Below the pieces are notes generated by a model. That model did no database searches. It saw nothing but the letters and a program-made list of their open reading frames with translations, and had not been told where the DNA came from. A DNA stretch of 64,000 bases from Candidatus Peregrinibacteria bacterium CG11_big_fil_rev_8_21_14_0_20_49_14 (GTDB taxonomy: Bacteria > Patescibacteriota > Gracilibacteria > Peribacterales > Peribacteraceae), in contig PCVP01000026.1 of NCBI GenBank assembly GCA_002787035.1, positions 1-64,000 of the forward strand, given 5' to 3'. Position 1 is the stretch's first letter, and each line of letters opens with the position of its first letter. This document shows positions 8,741-21,921 of the stretch, in pieces. Both the position numbers and the translations under genes were made by a program.

Positions 8741-9682
8741 TTAAGAGCGAGAAGCGAGTTCTTTATGCATGGCACCTACCATATCGGACACATGTTCCAC
8801 CCCTTCGTTGGTACACCAGTACTGCATTTCATCGCAGACTTTTTTAAACACATCTATCCCCCTGTCGCCAACCGCCGTACCGATTCCAATGAGCGTGGCA
8901 CCCGCCAACATAAGCTCGAGAGCATCTTCTCCCGTATACACGCCTCCTGTTCCGATAATGGGTAACTTCCCCTCGGTCGCAGCGTACACATCCGCAATGC
9001 ACTTCACTGCTATGGGCTTAATGGCAGGCCCCGAAAGTCCGCCGACTTTATTGGCGAGTATGGGCATGCGACTGCGCAAGTCTATGGCCATACCCGGTCC
9101 TACGGTGTTTATGGCCGTAAAACCGTCCGCTCCCTGCTCGGCACAAGCCAGTGCAATCGCGCCGATGTTGTTCACATTGGGAGACAATTTAATAAACACG
9201 GGGATATCGCCGCTTACCTGCTTTATGTGCTTGGTAACCGCAGCCGCATCCGGCGCACTGCACGCAAACGGCTTTCCGAATTCGTCTTCCACATTGGGAC
9301 AGCTGATATTCACCTCCAGAAAATCCGGCTTCAGCTTTGCGATGTGCTCCGCTGTTTTTCCGAAATCCTCTATAGAACCTGCAACGACGTTTCCTATGAG
9401 AGGAGCGGGCTTATTTTTCAGGTAATCCCCCACTTCCTGCACTGCCTTCTCCACACCTGCGTCGGGCAAACCCACGGCATTGAGTGACCAATGCTCGGTG
9501 GAAATGATGGTGGGATTGGGATGCCCCATATGCTCGGTGAGCCAGAGTGACTTGGTGGTGATGCCTCCCGCACCGTTTTCCACGCAAAATCTCCAGCTGC
9601 TCGCCGTAATACCCATAATTCCTGATGCAAGAACGGTCGGGTTCTGAAAGGTGACGCCGTAGACTTTTTGGGAGAGATTCAC
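8741..9682 (-). CDS. pyrD: Dihydroorotate dehydrogenase catalytic subunit (class 1B)
   Basis: 313 residues, FMN-binding TIM barrel that oxidises dihydroorotate to orotate. The active-site segment VNISCPN holds the catalytic Cys of class 1 enzymes, and the FMN phosphate-binding TGGVYTGEDA lies near residue 245. With pyrK 3 bp downstream the NAD-linked 1B form is clear. Translation starts at GTG. Together with pyrG in this window it shows pyrimidine nucleotide synthesis, at least in part. It sits directly after the liv transport genes in the same run. Confidence 0.94.
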   Translation of the reverse strand: MNLSQKVYGVTFQNPTVLASGIMGITASSWRFCVENGAGGITTKSLWLTEHMGHPNPTIISTEHWSLNAVGLPDAGVEKAVQEVGDYLKNKPAPLIGNVVAGSIEDFGKTAEHIAKLKPDFLEVNISCPNVEDEFGKPFACSAPDAAAVTKHIKQVSGDIPVFIKLSPNVNNIGAIALACAEQGADGFTAINTVGPGMAIDLRSRMPILANKVGGLSGPAIKPIAVKCIADVYAATEGKLPIIGTGGVYTGEDALELMLAGATLIGIGTAVGDRGIDVFKKVCDEMQYWCTNEGVEHVSDMVGAMHKELASRS

Positions 9683-9720
9683 GCAGACTCAGTATAACCT
9701 CATACCCCAAATACTGACAA

Positions 9721-10578
9721 TTAGACTGTGCGCTGCTTTGGAAATAACGTATCTCGACGCACACAGACCGCAACGAAGAGAATCAATCCGAATGACATAA
9801 TTTGCACCGGCCCGAGAATATCTGCCGGAAGTCCCATGAATCGCAGGCCTTCCCGCAGGAAGATTATGAGAAAAATAGCCAAGGTGACGCCACGCAAACT
9901 CCCGGGACCTCCCGCCACTGCGCACATGACAAAAAAGATCATATGCTGGAAGTTGTAGTCCAACGGACTGAGCAGAAAAATGTACGGCGGAAATAGAATG
10001 GCTGAAATCATGGAACCTGTGCCCGCGAGTAAGAAAGCAATGGTATGGACTTTCTTCCGAGAAATCCCGAGAGATTCTGCATGCCACTCATGTTCCGAAA
10101 GAGCGACAAGATTTCTTCCGAACGAACTGCGTTCCAAACGACGTAAAAAGAAATACCATGCAATGGCACCCAATACCACTACAAGGGCATACCTTTCCAA
10201 GCTGGAGGGCAGAATGCCTCTCGGTATCCGCGGAATACCCAGTGCTCCGCGCGTAACCGACTGCCAGTTTAAAATGATGGACAATACCGCAAGATGCAAC
10301 GCAATGGACATGACACCGAATCCATCCGGCTCCAGGCGAAAAGACAGCTGCGCAAGGAGAAGAGACAACATGGTTGTTGTCAGCAGAGATGCGAGGAGAG
10401 CAAGGAGAAACGGCTGCTGAAACTGCACCACAAGAACCCACAACGTATACACGGCCATGAGACTCTGTGCCTCTTGGCCGAAGTGCAAAATCTTCCCTTT
10501 CCCGAATACGATGTTATACCCCAGAAGCGGAAACAGTGTGAGGCAGGCCATGATGATAATGTGAAGCAGAAAATCCAT
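9721..10578 (-). CDS. livM: Branched-chain amino acid ABC permease (LivM type)
   Basis: 285 residues with about eight hydrophobic segments and the LivM/LivH permease pattern, including the cytoplasmic coupling region GRNLVALSEHEWHAESLGIS that contacts the ATPase. It pairs with the LivH-type permease 3 bp upstream to form the membrane channel. The substrate class, branched-chain amino acids or related compounds such as urea or amides, comes from family knowledge only. Confidence 0.85.
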   Translation of the reverse strand: MDFLLHIIIMACLTLFPLLGYNIVFGKGKILHFGQEAQSLMAVYTLWVLVVQFQQPFLLALLASLLTTTMLSLLLAQLSFRLEPDGFGVMSIALHLAVLSIILNWQSVTRGALGIPRIPRGILPSSLERYALVVVLGAIAWYFFLRRLERSSFGRNLVALSEHEWHAESLGISRKKVHTIAFLLAGTGSMISAILFPPYIFLLSPLDYNFQHMIFFVMCAVAGGPGSLRGVTLAIFLIIFLREGLRFMGLPADILGPVQIMSFGLILFVAVCVRRDTLFPKQRTV

Positions 10579-10581
10579 ACA

Positions 10582-11460
10582 TTATGCACGACGGGAGGCA
10601 GAGGCAAACATGCCGTTGGGACGGAAAAGGAGAAAAACGATTATGACGAACAGAGCCACCGTTTGTTGGTACCCCGCAGGCACCGTAAACATGCCGAACC
10701 ATTGCACACCTACGACGATTTGCTCGAGGAACGCTATGAGGTACGCACAGAATATCGCTCCCCAAAAGTTTCCTTTTCCTCCCGCAATAATGGCCGCATA
10801 GGCCTTTATGGTAAGTGAGAAAGCCAACGTTGGCGTAAGGCTGGTATCGATACCGATGTATATGCCTCCACAAGCAGCCAGTACTCCGCTGACCACGAAA
10901 ATTATCGTATGCATCATCGGTGCACGAATACCCAAGCTCATAGCAGCGTGATCATTTTGCACGACCGCATGAATTTTGCGACCGAATGCCGTGGAGTGCA
11001 GCACGTATGCAAAGAAGCACAGCAGTAAAAATGTAAGAACAATCATAACAACCTGCACCATGCTTATATACGCGCCCAGTATTTGTACCGTATTTTTAAG
11101 ACCCGGAAGTATGCTGCGTGGCCTCTCCTCAAAGAGGAGAAGGAGCACTCCGTCTAAAATCATACTGAGTGCTATGGTCGTAACCAACGGAAGGAACCTG
11201 TGATGTTTGTAAAACGGTCGTATAAATACTTCGAATACAAACAGAGAAAGCACTCCCCCGAATACGATACCTCCCGCGATACTGAGCGAAAGCGGAAGCC
11301 CAACCGACTGGTGCAACCACCAGGTAACGTATCCGCCGAAAAGAACCATTTGCCCGAGAGCAAGGTTAAACACTCCCAGAACGCCATACACCAAAGCCAG
11401 CCCTCCCGCTATGAGTGCAGCGAGAGAGCCGGCGATGAGTCCGTTCACAAGGAGTTGCAT
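10582..11460 (-). CDS. livH: Branched-chain amino acid ABC permease (LivH type)
   Basis: 292 residues, eight or so transmembrane segments. It begins with the LivH-like MQLLVNGLIAGSLAALIAGG, and the coupling segment GRKIHAVVQNDHAAMSLGI lies near residue 165. It follows the substrate-binding protein gene by 12 bp and precedes livM by 3 bp. Confidence 0.87.
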   Translation of the reverse strand: MQLLVNGLIAGSLAALIAGGLALVYGVLGVFNLALGQMVLFGGYVTWWLHQSVGLPLSLSIAGGIVFGGVLSLFVFEVFIRPFYKHHRFLPLVTTIALSMILDGVLLLLFEERPRSILPGLKNTVQILGAYISMVQVVMIVLTFLLLCFFAYVLHSTAFGRKIHAVVQNDHAAMSLGIRAPMMHTIIFVVSGVLAACGGIYIGIDTSLTPTLAFSLTIKAYAAIIAGGKGNFWGAIFCAYLIAFLEQIVVGVQWFGMFTVPAGYQQTVALFVIIVFLLFRPNGMFASASRRA

Positions 11461-11472
11461 GAAAAAGAAAGC

Positions 11473-12600
11473 TTAGTTGAGATCCAATTGAATATCGGCG
11501 ATGGTGGTCCATTTCTCATTCTGTACTTCACGAAGTACGTACGGAATTCCGATAACATCACCGTTATCGTCGAAACTGAATGCTCCTACCACACCTTTAT
11601 ACGCTTCCACGGCGTTAAGGTAATCGCGAATTGCAGAGCCATCTTCACCGACGGCAGCAATAGCCTGCATAATCAAATTCGCAGCATCGTATGCATGTGC
11701 AGTAAACGAGATTTGCTGCTGTGGAGTGCCGAATGCGGCAATGAAATCGGATTCGAACGATGTACCCTCACCGGAAGCAGGAATATTGATGGCACGCATA
11801 CCCGCAACAGCTTCACCTGCAAGAGTAATGAGCTCCGCACTGTCTGCAACATCGTGTGCTATGGCAGGCTGCGTAAATCCTTGTTCGCGAAACTGCTGCA
11901 TCATAGCAGCCATGGTTGCCGGTGTTTGTGCATTCGGAAAAAAGATATCGAACTCCGTGTCGGACAACCGAGAAAGCAGTGTGCGGTAGTCCTTCGTGCC
12001 CGGTTCCACCACTTCATCGAACACAATTGCTCCTTCAGGAAGTTCTTTGATAAGAGCAGCACGAAATGCTTGAGCAAAGTCGGTGTTCTCTGAAATTACT
12101 GCGACCTTCTCGATTCCTTCGGATACAAAGTATCCCGCCATAGCCACACTCTTGAGAGCGTCGCTCGGATAGTCGCGGAAAATATAATCTCCTGCCTGCG
12201 AAACATCCGGACTACTGGAAATAGGAGAGATCATTACGACTCCTCCCGCTTCTGCGATAGGTGCTGCGGCGAGAGTTTCTCCGCTGCACTGCCCTCCGAT
12301 AATTACAGAAACTTTATCTATACTTACGAGCTTCTGAGCTGCAGATGCCGCATCGCTACCTGTGCACTTGCCGTCTTCGGCAACCACTTGCACCATTTTT
12401 CCGTTAATGCCGCCCTTGGCATTGAGCTGATCGACAGCAAGTTTTACACCGTTAAGCGTATCGATACCGTACGCGGCGGCGTCTCCTGTGAGTGGTCCGA
12501 TGTATCCTATTTTTACAGCCTCTTCACCGGATAACTGGCAGGCTGTGAGTGCCATTGCCGCACATGTGGAAAGTGCGAAGAAAGAAGAAGGAACACGCAT
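11473..12600 (-). CDS. livK: ABC substrate-binding lipoprotein (LivK type)
   Basis: 375 residues from the ATG at 12600. A signal peptide ends in the lipobox LTAC, so the mature protein starts with a lipidated Cys near residue 21 and is tethered outside the membrane. The body is the two-lobed type I periplasmic binding fold: IGYIGPLTGDAAAYG at the N-terminus and GGQCSGETLAAAP in the first hinge region. It should capture branched-chain amino acids or a related ligand for the LivHM channel. The start is preceded by a TTTTCCCTCATTC tract. Confidence 0.88.
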   Translation of the reverse strand: MRVPSSFFALSTCAAMALTACQLSGEEAVKIGYIGPLTGDAAAYGIDTLNGVKLAVDQLNAKGGINGKMVQVVAEDGKCTGSDAASAAQKLVSIDKVSVIIGGQCSGETLAAAPIAEAGGVVMISPISSSPDVSQAGDYIFRDYPSDALKSVAMAGYFVSEGIEKVAVISENTDFAQAFRAALIKELPEGAIVFDEVVEPGTKDYRTLLSRLSDTEFDIFFPNAQTPATMAAMMQQFREQGFTQPAIAHDVADSAELITLAGEAVAGMRAINIPASGEGTSFESDFIAAFGTPQQQISFTAHAYDAANLIMQAIAAVGEDGSAIRDYLNAVEAYKGVVGAFSFDDNGDVIGIPYVLREVQNEKWTTIADIQLDLN

Positions 12601-12659
12601 AAAGAATGAGGGAAAATTCTTAAATATTGTGCTGAGTTTTTCTCCATATGGCAAGAACT

Positions 12660-13394
12660 CTACGTGGTTGGGTCTGCGCCGAAGTACACCTCCTGCAGTT
12701 CTTTGCTCTTTTTTACCTCATCAGGCTTCCCGCTCAGTACCACTTGTCCGACATCCAAAACGACGACTCTATCGCAAATTTGAGCAATAAACGGCAAATC
12801 GTGCTCTATGATGAGTACTGTTTTCTTCTCCTTCTTCAACGCCCCGATAATATCGGCAACCTGATGCGTCATTTTGGGAGATACGCCCGCAGTGGGTTCA
12901 TCCAGCAGGAAAAGCTCTTTTCCGCTCTTGAGCGTACGTGCAATCTCCAAAAGGCGCATTTGTCCTCCGGAAAGCGACCCCGCTTTCTGCTTGGCATGAG
13001 ACAGAAGTGTCGCCATTTCCAGGGTTGCCCGTACCGTTTCTTCCATGGTACCCATATCGTTTCGCAACTCTTTCGGCATTGCTTCCAATGCAACACGAAC
13101 GTTGTCTTCCAGCGTCATTTCTCGAAAGATTCCGAAGTGCTGAAACACTCTTCCCACACCCAGTTGAGCCCTTTTAGACGGAATAAGATGTGTAATATCG
13201 TCTTCTCGAAACGTCACCGACCCCTCCGTAGGCTTAAGAAACCCGGAAAGAACGTTAAACAGAGTGGTTTTTCCGCTGCCGTTTGGACCAATAAGCCCTA
13301 CGACCTCCCCTTCTTCCACATCGAAAGAAACTCCGTTGAGGATGTGGTGCCCCTGAATGGTCAGACCGATGTTTGCAAGTGATAAGATTGGCAT
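12660..13394 (-). CDS. livG: ABC transporter ATPase (LivG type)
   Basis: 244 residues, complete ATPase: Walker A GPNGSGKTT, signature LSGGQ, Walker B LLDEPTAGV and the switch His in IIEHD. The long region before the signature fits LivG. It is the first gene of the leftward run. The second ATPase, LivF, that normally follows in liv operons is absent from the window, so LivG may act as a homodimer or LivF may lie elsewhere. Confidence 0.88.
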   Translation of the reverse strand: MPILSLANIGLTIQGHHILNGVSFDVEEGEVVGLIGPNGSGKTTLFNVLSGFLKPTEGSVTFREDDITHLIPSKRAQLGVGRVFQHFGIFREMTLEDNVRVALEAMPKELRNDMGTMEETVRATLEMATLLSHAKQKAGSLSGGQMRLLEIARTLKSGKELFLLDEPTAGVSPKMTHQVADIIGALKKEKKTVLIIEHDLPFIAQICDRVVVLDVGQVVLSGKPDEVKKSKELQEVYFGADPTT

Positions 13395-13451
13395 TGGAAA
13401 CCACTGTAACGGCACATTTGCCGCTTGTCACCATGCTTCGCGGAGCACATC

Positions 13452-18220
<4,769 letters not shown>

Positions 18221-18285
18221 AAGCAAAATAGGTGAAATCAATAGTTCCGACGTATTGTAATGGAACACCGAAAAATTTCATACGC

Positions 18286-18328
18286 AAAAACACCGCCCCC
18301 GTTCTCCTAAGAGAAAGATGGAGCGGTG
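18286..18328 (-). terminator. Terminator after the exported Arg-rich protein gene
   Basis: On the minus strand CACCGCTCC pairs with the GGGGGCGGTG about 20 bases later, followed by TTTTTG. It lies just after the stop at 18351. Confidence 0.75.
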
Positions 18329-18350
18329 CAGGTTGCAACACCGAAGAGGA

Positions 18351-18854
18351 TTATTGTCCGTTCTTCATTTCCTCAAGCACGTTGCGATCACGGTTGTTCA
18401 CCTGTGTGTAGTACGCATTGTCGCGAACGGCGCGACGGCTTGGACGCTCAACGTCACCTCCTGTCTGTACGAGTGTACGCGGAAGAGGAAGGCTGGATTC
18501 ATACTCCATACCTCGCAAGCTACGCTTGTTGGTGCGCAGATCCAGCGTGCGGTAACGGTCGGAGCCCGGCTTACGCGTGCGGTTCAAACGACGGTAACGA
18601 CGACCGTCTGCGCGACGAAGAAGTTGGTAACCGATGTTCTCGTTACTCACCGCCTCGCCACGACTGCGATCTACGGTAGGAATATATTCTGGCAAACGGT
18701 TCACTGCCTCTGCTCTGCGAATAACCTGACGTCTGGACTCTCTGTCTACGGTGTTCATGCTGTCATTGCCCGGAACAGAGAAATATGCGAGACCCGGAGC
18801 AGCGATACTCATACCGAGTGCGACAGAAAGAGAAGAATAAAAGAAGCGCTTCAT
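18351..18854 (-). CDS. Exported Arg-rich protein, unknown
   Basis: 167 residues with a clear signal peptide (MKRFFYSSLSVALGMSIAA, cleavage likely after GLA near residue 23). The mature part is rich in Arg and Asn with no hydrophobic core and no motif I recognise. It contains repeated RR/RY words such as RRADGRRYRRLNR. It might be a surface-associated basic protein that binds acidic polymers; that is inference. The start follows a TTTTTCCCTTTTTC tract and the gene has its own terminator. Confidence 0.65.
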   Translation of the reverse strand: MKRFFYSSLSVALGMSIAAPGLAYFSVPGNDSMNTVDRESRRQVIRRAEAVNRLPEYIPTVDRSRGEAVSNENIGYQLLRRADGRRYRRLNRTRKPGSDRYRTLDLRTNKRSLRGMEYESSLPLPRTLVQTGGDVERPSRRAVRDNAYYTQVNNRDRNVLEEMKNGQ

Positions 18855-18958
18855 TGCTGAAAAAGGGAAAAATGGTGAAATACGGAGGTATCCTAGAGGG
18901 GCTACCCGTATCGAATCAACTGAAAAAGCCTGTTTGAGTACACGTTTTGTACATAAAC

Positions 18959-19426
18959 CTAGGAAAGCTTACGTGTGTTCGCTTTCACACGTCGAGATGT
19001 CTTCCCAGCCGACTTCTTTGCTTTTGTGGCAGTACGCTTTGCGGTGTTACTTGCGGCTGTTTTTGCCTTGGCCACACTCTGCTTTGCAGTTGCTTTTGCC
19101 TTTGTAGCCGTCTTTTGAGCGGTTTTTTTGGCAGTAGCCGTGCCACTGTCCACCAATTTGCCGAGTTCAGCCTTCGCTTCATCCACCTTTTCTTTTGTAA
19201 ACGACTTGGCTTTCGTCAAATTTGCTTGCACATCGTCGCTTTCAACAAATTCACGCATTTGCTCTGCGATCTTCTTTCCGTCTCGCTGTAAGTGCCTCCC
19301 AAGAGATTTGGCAGCAGCCTCGGCATCTTTTGCATTCACAAGCTCCTCTCGAAGCTTTTTATTGCTGAGGAGATACCCACCCATGGCACCGCCAAGCGTA
19401 CTGATAAGAAGAGAAAGCTTTTTCAT
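18959..19426 (-). CDS. YtxH-like N-terminus with histone-H1-like tail
   Basis: 155 residues. The N-terminus (LLISTLGGAMGGYLLSNKKLREEL) is a short glycine-rich membrane-type segment as in YtxH/gas-vesicle-like small proteins, followed by a helical region with acidic and basic residues. From about residue 95 it becomes a Lys/Ala/Thr repeat tail (TAKKTAQKTATKAKATAKQ and so on) like bacterial histone-H1-like proteins. The combination suggests a membrane-tethered protein that could bind DNA or other polyanions; function is inference. Confidence 0.65.
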   Translation of the reverse strand: MKKLSLLISTLGGAMGGYLLSNKKLREELVNAKDAEAAAKSLGRHLQRDGKKIAEQMREFVESDDVQANLTKAKSFTKEKVDEAKAELGKLVDSGTATAKKTAQKTATKAKATAKQSVAKAKTAASNTAKRTATKAKKSAGKTSRRVKANTRKLS

Positions 19427-19528
19427 AAAGAAACAGGAAAGTAGGACTGCAGTCTACAAACCTACCGCCTTCTTTGCGAGGAGGAACACTTGCTCTCTTG
19501 CGGGCTTTAAGGCGAGGTACATTCCTTT

Positions 19529-21262
19529 CTATGCCGATACTGATTTTTCTGCATCTTTCAGTGACAGCATTTGCACGTCCCCCGTCTTGCGATCTTTCAC
19601 TTCCACCCCCTTATCATCCAGAGTTTTAGCGGAAAGAACCATACGTGTGGGCACACCTATGAGATCTGCATCCGCAAGGCGAGAACCGACAGTCGCATTC
19701 AATCTGTCATCAAACAGGCAAGTCACTCCTTTTTTCGAAAGAGATTCGTATAACTTGAGCGCTTCCTTATATGGCTTGTCTTCGGATGTTTTTGCAATGG
19801 GCACAATATGCACGCGCGCAGGGGCGATGTTCGCAGGCCACAGAAGTCCGTGCTCATCGTGGAACACTTCTGCCAACACACCCATGACTCTGGTTGTTCC
19901 TATGCCATAGCACCCCATGTATACGGGTTGCTGTTTCCCATCGGCACCCGTCACCGTAAATCCGAATGCGTCTGAGAATTTGGTATAGAGAGTAAACACA
20001 TTACCGACTTCACACGCTCGAAACACTTCGTATGGCTTGCCCGTTTCGGGATCCAAATCTCCTTCGCGTGCCACTTTAATATCGTGGAACTCAGAAGGCG
20101 CAGGTATATCTGTTCCGAAATTCACATTGATGGAATGTTCGTTGGTCTTATTTGCACCACACTCAAAGTTTTTTCTTCCCGCAGTGGAGTCATCCCATAT
20201 CACAAGGACACTGTCGGGCAGTCCTATGGGACCGGCATACCCGACTTCCGCTCCGGTGACCTTTTTTACGGAGGCGGCAGGTGCCAAGTGCAATGATTTG
20301 CACCCGACAACCGTGCGCAATTTCTCTTCATTCACATCGTATTCCCCGCGCACAACAGCTGCGACCATTTGCCCCGTATCTGTCTCAAACAGAAGGGTCT
20401 TTGTTGTGCGTTCCACTTCTATCTTCAGGAATGCCGCCAGATCTTCCACTCCTATTATTCCCTCTCCGACTATGTCTTCCCGTGGTCTCTCCTCTTCCGC
20501 CGCATTGTCCCAAGGTTTTGCTTTGGACGGAGCAATTTCTCTGTTGTAAAAAGTATCGGAACCAGGCGCATGGAAAATGTGATCTTCACCGGTCTCGCAC
20601 CTGGTTTGGAATTCGCGGGAATACTCTTTGCTAAAATCTCCTCCGGAGGCCAGAACAACCTCCGTTATGTCGCCAAGTCCGATGCGCTTGAAAAAAGACG
20701 TATAGGCAGGAATGGATGTGTTGTAGAAGTAGTCCAACATGTCTTCCTCCGACGCATGAAAACTGTAGAGATCTTTCATGCGAAATTCTCTGCCTCTCAA
20801 AATCCCGGATTTCGGCCTTGGTTCATTGCGAAACTTGGTCTGAATTTGGTATGCGGCACAGGGCAAATCCTGATAACTGGTACAGTACCGCTGCACGAGC
20901 GGAGTGATAATTTCTTCGTGTGTGGAACCGAGGGCGTACTCGGCATCGTTGTGCTTGGCGGAGAACGGGTTTGCGGGACTCGCCTTCAGGAGCACGTTCA
21001 CATTGTCGTATCGTCCTGTTTTTTTCCAGTTCTCTACCGGTGCGAGAGAAGGGAGAAAAACCTCGGACCCGATTTTGTCCATTTCCTCTCTCAGAATATT
21101 TTCGATATTGGAGAGCACGCGCGTACCAAGCGGAAGATACGAATACACTCCGGCCATTGTCTTGTGTATAAAACCTCCACGCTCGAGCAGATCGGCATTT
21201 GCACTGCTGGCATCCGTGGAGGATTCCTTGGTGGTTTTGGCAAAAATATGCGAAAGAAACAT
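19529..21262 (-). CDS. proS: Prolyl-tRNA synthetase, bacterial type
   Basis: 577 residues, class II synthetase charging tRNA-Pro. Motif 2 (FRNEPRPKSGILRGREF) and motif 3 (GCYGIGTTRVMGVLAE) are visible. Between them lies the long insertion (about residues 225-400) that forms the editing domain against Ala-tRNA-Pro, so this is the full-length bacterial form. The C-terminal anticodon-binding domain begins near VHIVPI. The upstream region carries a heptamer-repeat element. Confidence 0.95.
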   Translation of the reverse strand: MFLSHIFAKTTKESSTDASSANADLLERGGFIHKTMAGVYSYLPLGTRVLSNIENILREEMDKIGSEVFLPSLAPVENWKKTGRYDNVNVLLKASPANPFSAKHNDAEYALGSTHEEIITPLVQRYCTSYQDLPCAAYQIQTKFRNEPRPKSGILRGREFRMKDLYSFHASEEDMLDYFYNTSIPAYTSFFKRIGLGDITEVVLASGGDFSKEYSREFQTRCETGEDHIFHAPGSDTFYNREIAPSKAKPWDNAAEEERPREDIVGEGIIGVEDLAAFLKIEVERTTKTLLFETDTGQMVAAVVRGEYDVNEEKLRTVVGCKSLHLAPAASVKKVTGAEVGYAGPIGLPDSVLVIWDDSTAGRKNFECGANKTNEHSINVNFGTDIPAPSEFHDIKVAREGDLDPETGKPYEVFRACEVGNVFTLYTKFSDAFGFTVTGADGKQQPVYMGCYGIGTTRVMGVLAEVFHDEHGLLWPANIAPARVHIVPIAKTSEDKPYKEALKLYESLSKKGVTCLFDDRLNATVGSRLADADLIGVPTRMVLSAKTLDDKGVEVKDRKTGDVQMLSLKDAEKSVSA

Positions 21263-21278
21263 ACCGGCAGTATAGTAT

Positions 21279-21363
21279 GAGAAGTCAGAAATCAGAAGTC
21301 AGTGCTATATCGATAGCCACAGCCTATACTGCCTTCTCGTTGCTGCCTACTGTCTTCTGTCGC
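21279..21363. repeat. Heptamer repeat element A
   Basis: Left block GAGAAGT-CAGAAAT-CAGAAGT-CAGTGCT, a 22-base spacer, then CTGCCTT-CTCGTTG-CTGCCTA-CTGTCTT-CTGTCGC. Both blocks keep a period of seven. The left block starts with CAG-type and the right with CTG-type heptamers, so they are partly complementary and could fold. Its right edge reaches the stop codon of the DUF212 gene. Confidence 0.7.
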
Positions 21364-21842
21364 TACAACGGCGTTTCGCAATTTCCTACAAACCATGCCA
21401 CAGGCTGCAAGAAACTGCACCTTGCAGGCAAGTCACTGAGAAAGATACCTATCCATGTAATAAAAGCTCCAAACAGTATTCCCACAAACACTTCCAACAC
21501 GGAATGACCGAGGCTTTCTGCAAACTTTTTAAAGTGCTGCATTTTATTGAGAAGTCTGGACTGCTCTTCCAGCACACGTCGAGTCACCATGGCGTCGTAC
21601 CAGACGATGCATGCGAAACAAAAGGCAATGGCAAATTCGACGGATTCTATTCCAAGCTTTCTCCACACCACAATGAGAAGTGATGTGACAAACGCGGAGT
21701 GAGAACTGGGCATGCCACCCGGACGAAAGAGTCCTTCGTGCCACATGCCTCCGCGCATACCTTCGACCAATACTTTCGCCACTTCACTAAGCAAAAGTAC
21801 GACAAGGGGTATGAGGAAGATGTAGTCATGAAGGAGTTGCAT
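21363..21842 (-). CDS. DUF212 / divergent PAP2 family membrane protein
   Basis: 159 residues. Motifs of the divergent PAP2 (acid phosphatase/vanadium-dependent haloperoxidase-related) family are present: RPGGMPSSHSA (residues about 41-51), WYDAMVTRR (about 78-86), LNKM and SLGHSVLEVFVGILFG near the C-terminus. It has about four hydrophobic segments. The reaction in bacteria is not settled; a phosphatase or lipid-phosphate role is inferred from the PAP2 relation. The last residues run into heptamer repeat A, so the C-terminus may have been extended by it. Confidence 0.8.
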   Translation of the reverse strand: MQLLHDYIFLIPLVVLLLSEVAKVLVEGMRGGMWHEGLFRPGGMPSSHSAFVTSLLIVVWRKLGIESVEFAIAFCFACIVWYDAMVTRRVLEEQSRLLNKMQHFKKFAESLGHSVLEVFVGILFGAFITWIGIFLSDLPARCSFLQPVAWFVGNCETPL

Positions 21843-21855
21843 GAGGACAGTATAC

Positions 21856-21921
21856 AGCGCAAAGCGCAAAGCGTGTAGCGATTAGTCCGGCCACTACACG
21901 CTCATCGCTCACCGCTCATTA
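21856..21921. repeat. Heptamer repeat element B
   Basis: AGCGCAA-AGCGCAA-AGCGTGT-AGCGATT, a spacer, then CTACACG-CTCATCG-CTCACCG-CTCATTA. Period seven in both blocks, and AGCGTGTAG pairs with CTACACGCT. It fills the gap between the DUF212 gene and the nuclease gene and reaches the nuclease stop codon. Confidence 0.7.
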
